A stretch of DNA of 64,000 bases from contig JAEUWP010000173.1 of assembly GCA_018524725.1 (NCBI GenBank), positions 27,941 through 91,940 on the forward strand, in the 5' to 3' direction. Under the pieces are notes generated by a model, which saw nothing but the letters and a program-made list of their open reading frames with translations, was not told the DNA's origin and did not search any database. Source of the stretch: Podaxis mareebaensis (taxonomy: Eukaryota; Basidiomycota; Agaricomycetes; Agaricales; Agaricaceae). The position numbers and the translations under genes are program-made. Positions 52,939-63,848 of this stretch are shown here, piece by piece. Position 1 is the stretch's first letter. Each line of letters starts with the position of its first letter.

Positions 52939-55035
52939 ATGTCCAACGGGATTTTACAAGGTGCCCACGACCTTGTATTCAATGATGCAACACTACTTGA
53001 CCTTTCCACCCACATCGGGACCCTCCATATGAATCTGACAACCCATAACACGGTCCCTGGACAGAGGGGCTCTGGTGAGGTATCTTTGGACCATTTAGCG
53101 TCAGTAATACTCAACACACGAAGGCTTCTCAAGGCATCTATGCCAGATGCATTTCGTGACTCATCCGCTCGCTATCCACCACCCAGATGCCACCCAGGTA
53201 CTCGCCAGGATTTCATCGATGAAATCACTAGCTGGGCTCTTGGCAAGTCGAGCCATTCTAAACACATCCTCTGGATGCATGGACCTGCCGGTGTTGGAAA
53301 ATCAGCTGTAGCGCAGTCCTGTGCAGACCTCCTAGCAGAGAAAAATGAGCTAGGAGCTGCGCTTTTCTTTTCCCGTTCAAATGAGCGGAGCGATTCTAAC
53401 TCCCTCTTCACCTCGATCGCCTATCAGCTTGCTATCAAGTCCAGCTTGTACGACGACATACTTGACCACAAAATCCGAAAGGACCCGACCCTCGTTACCA
53501 AATCGATTATGGAGCAGTTCCAGGAACTCTTAGTGAAGCCTTTACAACATCCCCGAACCGATGCGGCGGATATTGGGGAGTGGGTAATAATTGTGGATGG
53601 CTTGGATGAATGTGGGGGGATTGAAGCACAACATGATGTCGTTGAAATCATCGCAGCCTCGGTTCGGGAGCAAACGCTACCTTTTCGCTGGGTGTTCTTC
53701 AGTCGCCCAGAGTCCCACATCATCGCCGCATTTACTATGGACAACATGGATTCACTAACACGCAATCTCGAACTCCCAGTATCTCGCGATATCGACAACG
53801 AGATCACACTCTACCTGACGGATGAGTTGCGGAAGATACAGCGCAGGAGAAGGCTGCCGGATTCCTGGCCCTCCGACAAAGAGATTGGAACCCTCGTGAA
53901 CCTCGCCGCAGGCCTTTTCATCTATGCATCCATCGTTATTCGTTTCATTGGCGAGCGCGATTCCTCTGGTCCGATGGACCAGTTATGCGTCGTTCTTTCG
54001 CTTGCTACACAGGACAAAAGTAGGGTCGACTCAGAGCATCCCTTGACGGAACTTGACAAGTTCTACACCCTCATTATGCGACGCGTCCCTTCGAAGGTTC
54101 TCCCTATAATCCAGAGAATCCTGCTGCTCACAAGCTACTCCAGCACCCCTGAGGTCCGGTCTCAGCTCCGGGGTTCGAAAAGTGGTCGTGCATTTACCAG
54201 CATCCTTGGTCTTTCCGACATAGAATTCCGAGATACCTGCGAGTTTCTCCATTCAGTACTAGAGCTCGACTGGTCTCTGGAAATCAGGTTCTACCATGAG
54301 TCATTCATAGAGTTTTTGGAGGATCCAAATCGGTCCAAAGAGTTTTGTATCTACTCGTGCCTGAGCGACCTTCGCTTAGAACTCTTCAAACACTTGAACA
54401 ACATGCACTCTCTCGGTGTTGGAGGTATGGTGATCCTGACGTGCAGGTCGTGTTATGCTGATCGTCATTCGAGATCCCGCAGGTGACTCAACTGATGTTG
54501 ACATCGCATGGCCTGGCTTCGGGGGCATTATTGGATTCTGGGTATATCGTCGCTTAGTCAAGACATCCTTCGCTCTCTGCCAATGGCACCAGCCTTTGGA
54601 CTCATCTACGTCGAGTGCCCTGCTGAACTTCAAGTTTGACCTGATCCCCGACCTGTGGAAAAACGTAGGATTGTATGATTTCGAGTTATCTCCCGAGATG
54701 CTGAGAAAATATGTGATTTTCGCCTTGCTTCGCTATGTCCGTTTCCTCGTCCCGCTAACATTGTACTTCAGATCCCAAGAGAGTTTCGAGATAGGATTGT
54801 TGGACGCGCTTACAACCCGGCCGTTTACTTTTACAGACTGCCCGATGCATCTTGGCGTGACCTCTATGTTCTTGGGTGTGGAAAGAACAAAGTTATATGT
54901 TGGAGGGATAGAAGCAGAGGTCTTTGGAGGATTGGCCCATACCCGGGGCTCCCTAGCCTATACTTTTTTCTCCCTGTTTTCCTATTTGTTTTGTTTCACT
55001 TTTCTTGCAAAACTTTTGGCTTGGGTGATAACTGA
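52939..55035 (+). CDS. NACHT NTPase (NLR-like), gene 6
   Basis: Coding blocks are 52939-54424, 54483-54712 and 54772-55035, giving 659 aa. The N-terminus ILQGAHDLVFNDATLLDLS is followed directly by the NACHT exon: the first intron of the other genes appears to be read through, adding about 16 residues (GEVSLDHLASVILN), and its acceptor AG is not in a usable phase. The P-loop is GPAGVGKSAVAQSCADLL and Walker B VIIVDGLDECGG. The C-terminal module has VDIAWPGF, PREFRDRIVGRAYNPAVYF, SWRDLYVLGCGKNKVICW and GPYPG, then about 25 extra, hydrophobic residues before TGA. It is the first of three plus-strand copies. Confidence 0.82.
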
Positions 55036-55839
55036 CTTCCGTAGCGACCTTTGCTATGTACGCCAGTCCCGCTTCGAGCTGGGATATACAATCAACCCAT
55101 GTGGAGCGTCGTTCGATTAACATCATCAGTTGGAACCGAATTCTTTGTCTAATTCCTACGCCGCTGAGAATCGAGGAGTCTTTCCTATTCCATTTTCTTT
55201 CACGGCTACCATATCGACTTATGGCATGATGAAAGGGGTTGTCGGCGGGGAAGGGGGGCACCCCAGGTAACTCCTTCCCGACTAGGAGTTGCAGTAACGA
55301 ATATATTATGCGAACCTCATGATAGACATTAATTACACAAGTGAATGTTGTCGAGCGAAAGCCCAGTGGAGACTTCCCTGCCTGGCAGCGTGCACAAGAG
55401 TCGGGAGGGCCGTGATCGACTGGGCAGTAGGACCAACCAAGAAGTGGGCGTCTGATCCGCTTCACGCAAGAACTGCGAAGGCACAGGTCTTACTTGGGTG
55501 CGGGGGTGGGCGAAACGGAAGAGTACTGGTGGGCAGCCGGCCGCTGCCTACGTGGAGGTGTAGGAGCAGAGGGGGGTGAAGGGGTTGTGACCGTGACTCT
55601 CATAACAAAGAAGGGCTCTGTTTCCTCCGCTCCTACCTCGCTTCGTCTCAGATCAACAATCAACATCACTTCCCTTCGCCTTTCTAAAGATGGGTGATCA
55701 AGCTTAACCAAGTGTCATAGCAATATTGCCAAGCCTCCTTCCCGTTTGGAGAAGGAGAACTGATCGGCCTGTGTGCGCGAGCTTGAGGGACCACTGGCAG
55801 GAATGCTTGCTGGCGGCGTTATGTGAGTAGGTTCACGCC
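55036..55839. other. Intergenic, GC-rich patch
   Basis: This lies between NACHT genes 6 and 7. Around 55,490-55,580 there is a GGGGGTGGGCG-type purine-rich stretch, open on both strands but without recognisable protein motif. Confidence 0.4.
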
Positions 55840-56015
55840 TTCTTTCGAATGTTCATCAATCCATCAAGAATGACCCAGGCACCGTCCCATTGGCCCAGAC
55901 AGTTCGCACGCACGCATTCTATCATGTATAGGAGACCAGATGTGACAACTAACGCCCAGCTAATGACAGAAGGCATGAGGCTGTGTAGCGCATCGCAACC
56001 TTGCTTTCAACCACC
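55840..56015 (+). promoter_or_regulatory. Duplicated promoter of NACHT gene 7
   Basis: These 175 bp before the ATG are repeated before gene 8 (58,685-58,856). The shared TTCGAATGTTCATCAATCCA marks the left limit of the duplication that created gene 8. Confidence 0.65.
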
Positions 56016-58049
56016 ATGTCCAACACGATCTTCCAAGGTGCTCACAACATTGTCGTCAACAATTCGCATTTTGTGGCCAATTCTCCTCACCAGACGATTG
56101 ACGATGGCGTCCCTGGAAAGAAGGGTGATGGTGAATCGTCTGAGGCAATTTTGAGTGCCAGTGACTAACAGTATGCAATAGGTATTAAAAGCCTCCTCGA
56201 GGCATCTATGCCAGACGCATTTCACGATTCCTCCGCTCGCGACCCACCACCCAGCTGCCACCCGGGTACCCGCCAGGACTTCATCGATGATATCACAAGC
56301 TGGGCACTCAGCGCTTCGGTTCATACCAAACGCATGCTCTGGATGCACGGGCCTGCGGGAGTCGGCAAATCAGCTGTGGCACAGTCATGTACAGAGCTCC
56401 TGGCAGAGAAGGGCAATCTAGGAGCTGCGTTCTTCTTCTCCCGTCCGAATGAACGGGACGATCCGAAAACCCTCTTCACCTCAATTGCATACCAGATTGC
56501 CACCAAGTCCAACTTGTATGGTGACATACTCGACCATAAAATCCGCAAAGACCCGACTCACCTGACTAAATCGATTGGGGGGCAATTTCGCGAGCTCCTG
56601 GTGAAGCCGTTGCAGCATCCTCGGACTGATAGGGTTGATGTTGGAGAGTGGCTTATAATCATCGACGGCCTCGATGAATGTGAGGGAAGAGAAACGCAGA
56701 ACAATATCGTTGAAATTGTCACAACGTCGGTCCGGGAACACACCACACCTTTCCGCTGGGTATTCCTCAGTCGCCCCGAACCCCACATCACTGGGTCGTT
56801 TACTACGAATCACATGCGTTCATTGTCACGGCACCTCGAACTCCCAGTATCTCGCAAGATTGACAACGAAATCACGCTCTATTTCACGACTGAGTTGCGG
56901 AATATACGGCAGAGGAGCGGGTTGCCAGATTCATGGCCCACGGAGAGAGAGATTGGAATCCTGGTAAATCTTGCAGGCGGCCTTTTCATCTACGCTGCCA
57001 CAGTCATTCGCTTTGTCGGCAGGCACAATTCTTCTGGTCCCGTAGACCAGTTGCGCACTATTTGTTCCCTTGCCGTGCAGAGCAAAAGGGCGGCCGACTC
57101 GAGGCATCCCTTGTCAGAACTCGACAAGTTCTACACTCTCATTATGCAATTGGTCCCCTCGGAAATTCTCCCAACAATCCAGAGAATCCTGCTGCTCATA
57201 AGCTATTCCCACGAACCTGAGGTCAATACATATGACTGGTATGACAACAGGGTTCTCGACTTTGCCAACGTTCTTGGTCTCACCGAGGCACAATTCCGGA
57301 ATGCCTGTGGCTCTCTCTACTCAGTGTTGGAGCTCAACTCGTCTCTGGAAATCAAATTCCATCATGCATCATTCATGGACTTTCTACAGGATCCAGAACG
57401 TTCGAAAGAATTCTGTGTCTACTCGTGCCTGAATGACCTTCGCCGAGTGCTACTCGAACGCTTGAACAATGTGCACTCTCGTAGCACCATAGGTATGGTG
57501 GTCCTGAAGTCCAATCGCTTGGAACGTGCTAATTGCTGCTCACCCTAGGCTCCCCAAATCCCGTACCCAGGATTGATGTCACATGGCCCGGCTTCAACGG
57601 CATCGATGAACACTTTGTATACCGCCGCTTACTCGAAGTGTTCTTTGGTCTCTGTCAATGGAAGCACCGTCTGGATCTATCAATGTCGGTGGCTCTGCTC
57701 AACTTCGAGTTCTGCCTGATCCCTCACTTGTGTGATTATCCGCGGTTCTATGATTATGAGTTATCCCTGGAGCAGCTGAGGGAAAACGTGATTATCAGCT
57801 CAATTCCACTGTTTCTGTTTCTTCCCCCTGCTGACACTCATACGACAGGTCCCAACTAAATTCCGAAATTGGATTGTCCGACGATCCTATAACCCATCTG
57901 TTTACTTGCGTAAGCCATCAGACATATCTTGGCGCGATGTCTACATTCTTGGGCGTAGAAGGAACAAAGTTATATGCTGGTACTACAATGATTCGCAGGA
58001 TGCGTATTGGGAGCTTGTTCCATATCCTGGTTCCTCTAATTTCTTGTAA
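56016..58049 (+). CDS. NACHT NTPase (NLR-like), gene 7
   Basis: There are four exons: 56016-56130, 56182-57492, 57549-57787 and 57849-58049, giving 621 aa. The N-terminal motif is IFQGAHNIVVNNSHF. The NACHT domain has the P-loop GPAGVGKS at about residues 95-102 and Walker B LIIIDGLDECEG at about 197-208. The end of exon 2 has FHHASFMDFLQDPERSKEF. The C-terminal module has RIDVTWPGF, CQWKHRLDLSMS, PTKFRNWIVRRSYNPSVYL, SWRDVYILGRRRNKVICW and ELVPYPG. It is the best-preserved plus-strand copy and the intact sister of the decayed copy beginning at 58,857, so it is the reference for mutation analysis there. Confidence 0.88.
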
Positions 58050-58684
58050 TCCTGCGTGAATCCACTTGACTCTAACATATGATGTTATACTGTACATGCA
58101 TTGAGGTTTCTTATTCCACAAACCTATAGTCATCAAATGGACGTCCTGGTTGGGAACCAGGAGAAGTAAATGGTGTGTTGCCCCCATGGGCTCTTCGGGT
58201 GTGCAAGGATGAGATCTGTCTTTCACAGGTCTGGAACGGAGCCATAGGACATACAAGTAGAGTGAAACTGACAAGAAGCCATAGACTGATGGAAGGTAAG
58301 GGCAGAGAGAGAGTGGAGAGATATGGTAGGGAATTTGAAAATATCATAAGGACTAGTGGTGGGGGTAGTGAGCTGGCCATCTTTGTATGATAAGGCCTCT
58401 CAAGATATGTTAGAGAAAATAGCAGGGAATACATGACCAGGATGTCGGGTGTACTGGCCAGCCACCTAATTTTTGTCCCACCTCAAAAGTAGGCTGTAAC
58501 CGAAGTGCGGACCTCTTCGAGCTTCCAATCCAGTGGGGCAGACCTACAACAATTCTAAGCTTTCGAGTCATTGAACTGTGTGCTCTACCAGTGGATGGGA
58601 TGAGGCACAAGGCCAGGTTATAAGGCATGAGGGACTGGCTTGGGAAGCTGGTACAAGACATGTTGAGTCATGTTGAGTCAGACT
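58050..58684. other. Intergenic, transition to CpG-poor DNA
   Basis: No gene recognised. CG dinucleotides are still present to about 58,240 and in a patch near 58,440-58,565, then become rare. A segment near 58,590 looks faintly like a tRNA A-box on the minus strand but lacks the rest. Confidence 0.4.
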
Positions 58685-60700
58685 TTCCTTCGAATGTTCA
58701 TCAATCCATCAAGAATGACCCAGGTGCCATCCCATTGGTCTAGACACCTCACACACACCTATCCTGTATAGGGGACTAGGTGTGATAACTAGTGCACAAT
58801 TAATAACAGAGGGCATGAGGCTGTGTGGCATGTCACAACCCTGCTTTCAATCACCATGTCCAACATGATCTTCCAAGGTGCTCAGAATTTTGTTGTCAAT
58901 GATCCACAATTTATCGACAATTCCTCTCATGTGGAGATCAAGCAGGCAATTGACAATGACATCCCTGGAAAGAAGGGTGGTGGTGAGTCATTTGTGGCCA
59001 TTTTGAATGCCACCAGTGGTTAACAGCATGTAATAGATATTGAAAGGCTTCTCAAGGCATCCACACCAGACGCCTTTTATGATTCCTCTGCTTGTGATCC
59101 ACTGCCCAGCTGCCACCCAGGCACCCACTGGGACTTCATTGACAATATCACAAGCTGGGTGCTCAGCATTTCAGGTCATACTGAACACATCCTCTGGATG
59201 CATGGGCCTGTGGGAGTTGGCAAATCAGCTGTAGCACAGTCTTGTGCAGAGCTCCTGTCAGAGCAGGGCAAGCTCAGAGCTGCATTCTTCTTCTCCTGTC
59301 CAAATGAAAGGGATGATTCAAAAACCCTCTTCACCTCAATTGCATATCAGATTGCAATCAAATCCAGCTTGTATCATGATATACTCGACTATAAAATCTG
59401 AAAAGACCCAACTCACCTCACCACAGCAATCAGAGAGCAATTCTGTGAGCTCCTGGTGAAGCCATTGCAGCATCCTCAGACTGATAGGGCAGATGTTGGA
59501 GAATGGGCTATAATTGTTGACAGCCTCAATGAATGTGAGGGAAGGGAAATGCAGAGCTATATTGTTGAAATTGTCACAGCATTGGTCCAAGAATACACCA
59601 CACCTTTCTGCTGGGTATTCCTCAGTTGCCCTGAACCCCACATGACTGGCTCATTTACTGTGAATGACATGCATTCATTGTCACAGCACCTTGAACTTCT
59701 GGTATCTCACAAGATTGACAACAAAATCACACTCTATTTCATGATTGAGCTGCAGAAGATATGGCAGAGGAGTGGGTTGCTAGATTCATGGCCCATGGAA
59801 AGAGAGATTGGCATCCTGGTGAATCTTGCAGGCAGGCTTTTCATCTATGCAGCCACAGTTATTCACTTCATCAGTAGGCACAATTCTTCTGGTCCTGTCA
59901 ACCAGTTGCACACTGTTTGTTCTCTTGCCATGCAGCATCAGCAAAACATCCAAAAGATGTTATTGACTTGGAGACCTTAAGAAACTCTGACATCATTTTG
60001 TGCATATCAGATACTTAGAAAATGTTGGCCCTGAGAATGCCAAGCAAATGAATTCATGTACTGAAATTACCAGATAAAAAACATCCTTGTGAGATACTGT
60101 CTAACTGGGTAAAAGCATGTTGGTGAGATGACCAGCATGTTACCATCATCTGTGGAACAATGATATATTAAACCATAGGTATGGCAGTTCTGAAGTGCAA
60201 TTCATTTGGAACATGCTAACTGTTGTTTGCCCAAGGCTTCCCAAACCCTGTACCCAGGATTGAGGTCACATGGCCTGACTTGGGCTACATCGATGAATAC
60301 TATATATACTGCTGCTTACTCAGGATTTTCTTTGGTCTCTGTCAATGGAAGCACCCTTTGAATCCATCAATGTCAATAGCTCTACTCAACTTCGAGTTTT
60401 GCCTGATCTCCCACCTGTGGCCAGATTTGGAAGAGTTAAAACCATGGTTTGCTGATTTTCAGTGGTCTCTGGAGCAGCTGAGGCAAAATGTGATTCTCTG
60501 CTCAGTTCACTGTTTCCATTTATTGGTTCTGCTGATGTTCATATTACAGGTTCCAACTGAATTCCAAAACTGGATTGTCCAATGATCCTATAACCCAATT
60601 GTTTACTTGCATAAGCCATCAGGCATATCTTGGTGTAATGTCTACATTCTTGGGCATGGAAGGAACAAAGTTATATGTTGGTACAATGAGTACTGGGATG
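58685..60700 (+). pseudogene. NACHT NTPase, gene 8, CpG-decayed duplicate of gene 7
   Basis: The promoter copy is followed by ATG at 58,857 and exon 1 (IFQGAQNFVVNDPQF). Exon 2 begins after an intron ending near 59,036. Many changes from gene 7 are CG to TG or CA. In this way the P-loop becomes GPVGVGKS, Walker B becomes VDSLNECEG, and CGA becomes the stop TGA at 59,399. From about 59,937 to 60,178 the end of exon 2 is replaced by unrelated AT-rich sequence. Exons 3 (from about 60,235) and 4 remain recognisable, but exon 4 has another CGA-to-TGA stop (IVQ-stop). It cannot give a working protein. Confidence 0.88.
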
Positions 60701-61599
60701 TAGAGATGGCTGCAGCAGTTCAACAACAAAATAAAAAAAAAGGGAAATAGTGTGACTGCTTCTGTCAGTCACAGAGCTTCAAACCAATGGAGAAGGATAC
60801 CACATCAATATGTAGCACAGAGAATGATGTATGGCACTGAGGCATCATAGAGAATATTGAATGAATGTGATAGAGTAGAGATCGAAAATTTGGACAGCAT
60901 TGGTAGGTGACCCTTTTAAGTCAGAAGATCAAAAGTTGTAAAGAAAGTCGGGGTGATATTCACTACCTTACTACAAACACAGAGGCCTTTTTTATAGGCT
61001 GGTAATGGTGAGTGGAAGGGGTAGCTGTCAGAGTATGTATGTCTCTATGAAGGTTTCAGATGAATATGGTATGGAGAGGGAATCAATGGTGGGCACTTAT
61101 TTTTGTAGAGTTTTAAAGAGGTGAATGTCTTATGTTATGGAAGTCCTATGCTACATGTTCAAGACTGAATATCGAGGGGGAAACAGAGTGCAGTGCAGTG
61201 ACAGATTGGAGAATGGAATGTTTTACTTGCTTTGACAGCTCAGGAGGAGTAAGCTAGTAACTGATTTCATGGGCAACTGGTTTGCTCTCCCTACATCTCC
61301 CAGGAACTTTTTGTGCTGACCTCCTGGTCAGCCAGTGGTGCCAGTGTGGGGATATGAGCTGGGGCATCAGAATATAAGGTATATGCCAGCACGAGGGCAG
61401 CAAATGTGACTGCAGGTGAATGTGTGAATTGTGGGAGCAGGGAGGAGGTGAGTGTGGTTGGAAGTTTGGTGCAATGAAGAGTGTATGTGATGTGGAACAT
61501 GGCCTGAGGGATGATGTTGTGACCTGGATTTGACAAGAGCAGTGTTGCTGTGTCTGAGTAGAGGTGAGGTTGTCAGATGCAAACCTGGTATGGGGATGA
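60701..61599. other. CpG-poor spacer, nothing certain
   Basis: This is AT-rich and CpG-depleted DNA. Minus-strand frames near 61,254-61,600 may be the decayed end of the retroelement, but they do not align with the polymerase segments expected after the reverse transcriptase core. Confidence 0.4.
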
Positions 61600-61649
61600 A
61601 TGGGATATCTCTGGCTGGAGGAGGTGTGTGAGGTCACCTTGCTGGATTT

Positions 61650-62619
61650 GCATTGAGTTGGTGTACCCCATAGGAATAGATGTAAGGTGGAGGGTCCTGA
61701 CTGGGCATTGGAATGTTATAAGGTCCCTAGACTGTGGGGCTAGTGAGTGTTGATCAAATCCAACAAATAAGTCAAAAACAGCATAGCATCCACGTCCACC
61801 AAATGATTCTGCATAGAGTTTGATGGTTGGGGGTAGTCCACTATCTTTGATGGTTACTGCATTGAGCAGTTGGAGATTGTGGACAAGTCAGAGTGATTTG
61901 CTGTCTTTCTTGAGTACACAAAACCAGTGCGATTGGTAAGACAAGTTGGATGGTTCATATACACCAGCTGTGATCTTGGCCTTGATGATATCAACAACTT
62001 GCTGATATATTCTGGGTGGTATTGGGATGTTCTTGCATACCCATGGGACATGTTCAATGGTTGGAATGGTTACTGGGTCAAAGTAGTCTTCAGAGAACTT
62101 TCCCTTTTCTTCTTCTGTCCAGGCAAAGGCAAGCTCTTGAGTTTTGATGAGGTGGTGGATGAGTTGCTCTTCTTCAGCTGAGAGGAACCCATCCTCATTG
62201 ACTTGCATATTGTTCCTTCATTTGATGGTGTAGTGGCTGCCTAGTGTGAACTCTGGTGGGTGGAATGGAAGTGTTGGCATGTCTTTGAGTGGGTCAGAGG
62301 GTATTTGGCAGATGATTCTGAAGCCTTCCAGAAGGGTAGTGGCAACAGGTTGGATGCAGTTGGCGACTTTCTTGTATGTGAGTGTTGAGGTTTTGAGGCT
62401 ATTAACATATGAGATATTAGTGAGTGATATTTCATAGATTTCAAGAGGTTTGTGAATAGGGGAAAATGGGGATGCAGTAAATGCAAGAGGTGATATCATA
62501 TAACAGTTTAGGGGAACAGTTGATAGGGTGGATGTTTGGGTACTCATTGCATCTCCTTGGCTGTAGACAGCTGAATCCTTGACCTTTAAAAACCTGAAGT
62601 GTTGTTGTGCATTGGTCAA
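61650..62619 (-). pseudogene. Reverse transcriptase, N-terminal part, of the element
   Basis: The minus strand has YKKVANCIQPVATTLLEGFR and the frame at 62,208-61,888 (AWTEEEKGKFSEDYFDPV, IEHVPW, IPIPPRIY, GVYEPSNLSYQSHWFCVLKK). Further on come NAVTIKDSGLPP and AVFDLFVGFDQ, then TLHLTSIPMGYTNSMQ. These are the fingers and first palm motifs of Ty3/gypsy polymerase. It is truncated before the catalytic YxDD region and interrupted by stops. Confidence 0.8.
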
Positions 62620-62975
62620 ACACGAGGCTGGGTGGGAATCATGAATGTGTCATGTGTGTTTGGGTCCAGGAGGGTGATGTGGGAGTCTCCATTGGTATAG
62701 TGGTGTGTTTGGGCTTCTGTCAGTGTAAGGAATGGGCAGCCAAGAAGCATCTCATATGATGCATTTTCCACCACTTGTACTTGGAGGTAGAATGTGCTGT
62801 GGCTGATGCAAGCAGGGAGATCATGGATGAGGCCCAAGGTAGCTTCCTTGGTCAAGTTGGCAGATTCCATGACCATTGTTTGTGTTGAGAGGAGCAGTAG
62901 GCCAAGCTGTTCCCATACATCTTGTCTGATGGCTGTGATCTGTGAGCCTTCATTGAGTATTGCATTGACTGTCAT
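62616..62975 (-). pseudogene. Retropepsin-like aspartic protease of the element
   Basis: A 119-codon open frame reads AILNEGSQITAIRQDVWEQL and later VVENASYEMLLGCPFL. The family motif has Asp at the active site (D-x-G-S). Here it is Asn (NEGS) because CTCGAT-like sequence has become CTCAAT, again a CG to CA change. The protease would be inactive. Confidence 0.7.
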
Positions 62976-63798
62976 TTGACCATTTAGTTCCAGCAGAATA
63001 GTTCACAAGTCTTCGACTTGGTTAGCAACAACACAGGGGTTGGGTGAGTTAGTGCACTGGTGCTGATAGAAAGAGGACAGCTCATTGATGCTGTCACCCT
63101 TTGCTTCCTCAAAGGTGGAAATGGCTGCAGCGGCTCCCACAGGTACATGTCATGTAGTAAGTTGGTCTTTGATGTGTTTGCATACATCAGGTGTGACCAA
63201 ATAAAACTCACAGAGGGTTATTGAGAACAGCATGTCAAGGCTTTGTTGGATGACATTTTGTGTAAGCTGTGGGTCCTCAATGGGTGTTGAATAGTGATAT
63301 TGGTTTTGGGTTTGAGCCATCTGTGCTGGTGGTTGTTGATGTGGTGGTGGTTTGGCTGTCAGTGGTTTCTAGAATGTTGTCCATGGAGGGCTTGGTTGGT
63401 TTGCTGTTGGTTGTATGGTGGACAGTGGCTTGTTGTTGGGTTTTGATGGGTTCTTGGTCCAGTTGTGAATCTCTTGCCATTTGAGTGCTGCCACTGAGAC
63501 CAATTGCAAGATTTGTAATTCTCAGTCTTCTGTCATGGCCAAGTTGTAGTGCAAAGTTGCATGCATCGTTGTATGGCCTTGGAGCACATCAGGCTGGAAC
63601 TGCTGGATTGGTTCTGTTTTGAGGATGTTAGTATGGACCATCTGAGATAGCACAGGACAACTTCAGTGCCAATTGTCAATGCATTCCATAATATTTCATC
63701 CTGGCACCAACTGGGGTGTCATGAGAGAACCATCTGGAATGCAGATCTGGTTGGTGTTGTCTTGTATGCAGAGGCCTCATTGGATGTAGTCAGGTATC

Positions 63799-63848
63799 TT
63801 GTTGCATCTGTAGAACCCATGGTTTTCAGAGCAGAAACCACAACTGTT
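63799..63848 (-). pseudogene. Gag zinc knuckle of the Ty3/gypsy element
   Basis: The minus strand reads CGFCSENHGFYRC, a C-x2-C-x3-H-x4-C knuckle. It is followed after stops by IPDGSLMTPQLVPG and ECIDNWH, which fit the conserved stretch after the knuckle in this family. Several stops interrupt the frame. Confidence 0.65.

Noticed and set aside
58560..58630. tRNA-like A-box on the minus strand
   Set aside because: There is no B-box with proper spacing and no cloverleaf could be drawn.
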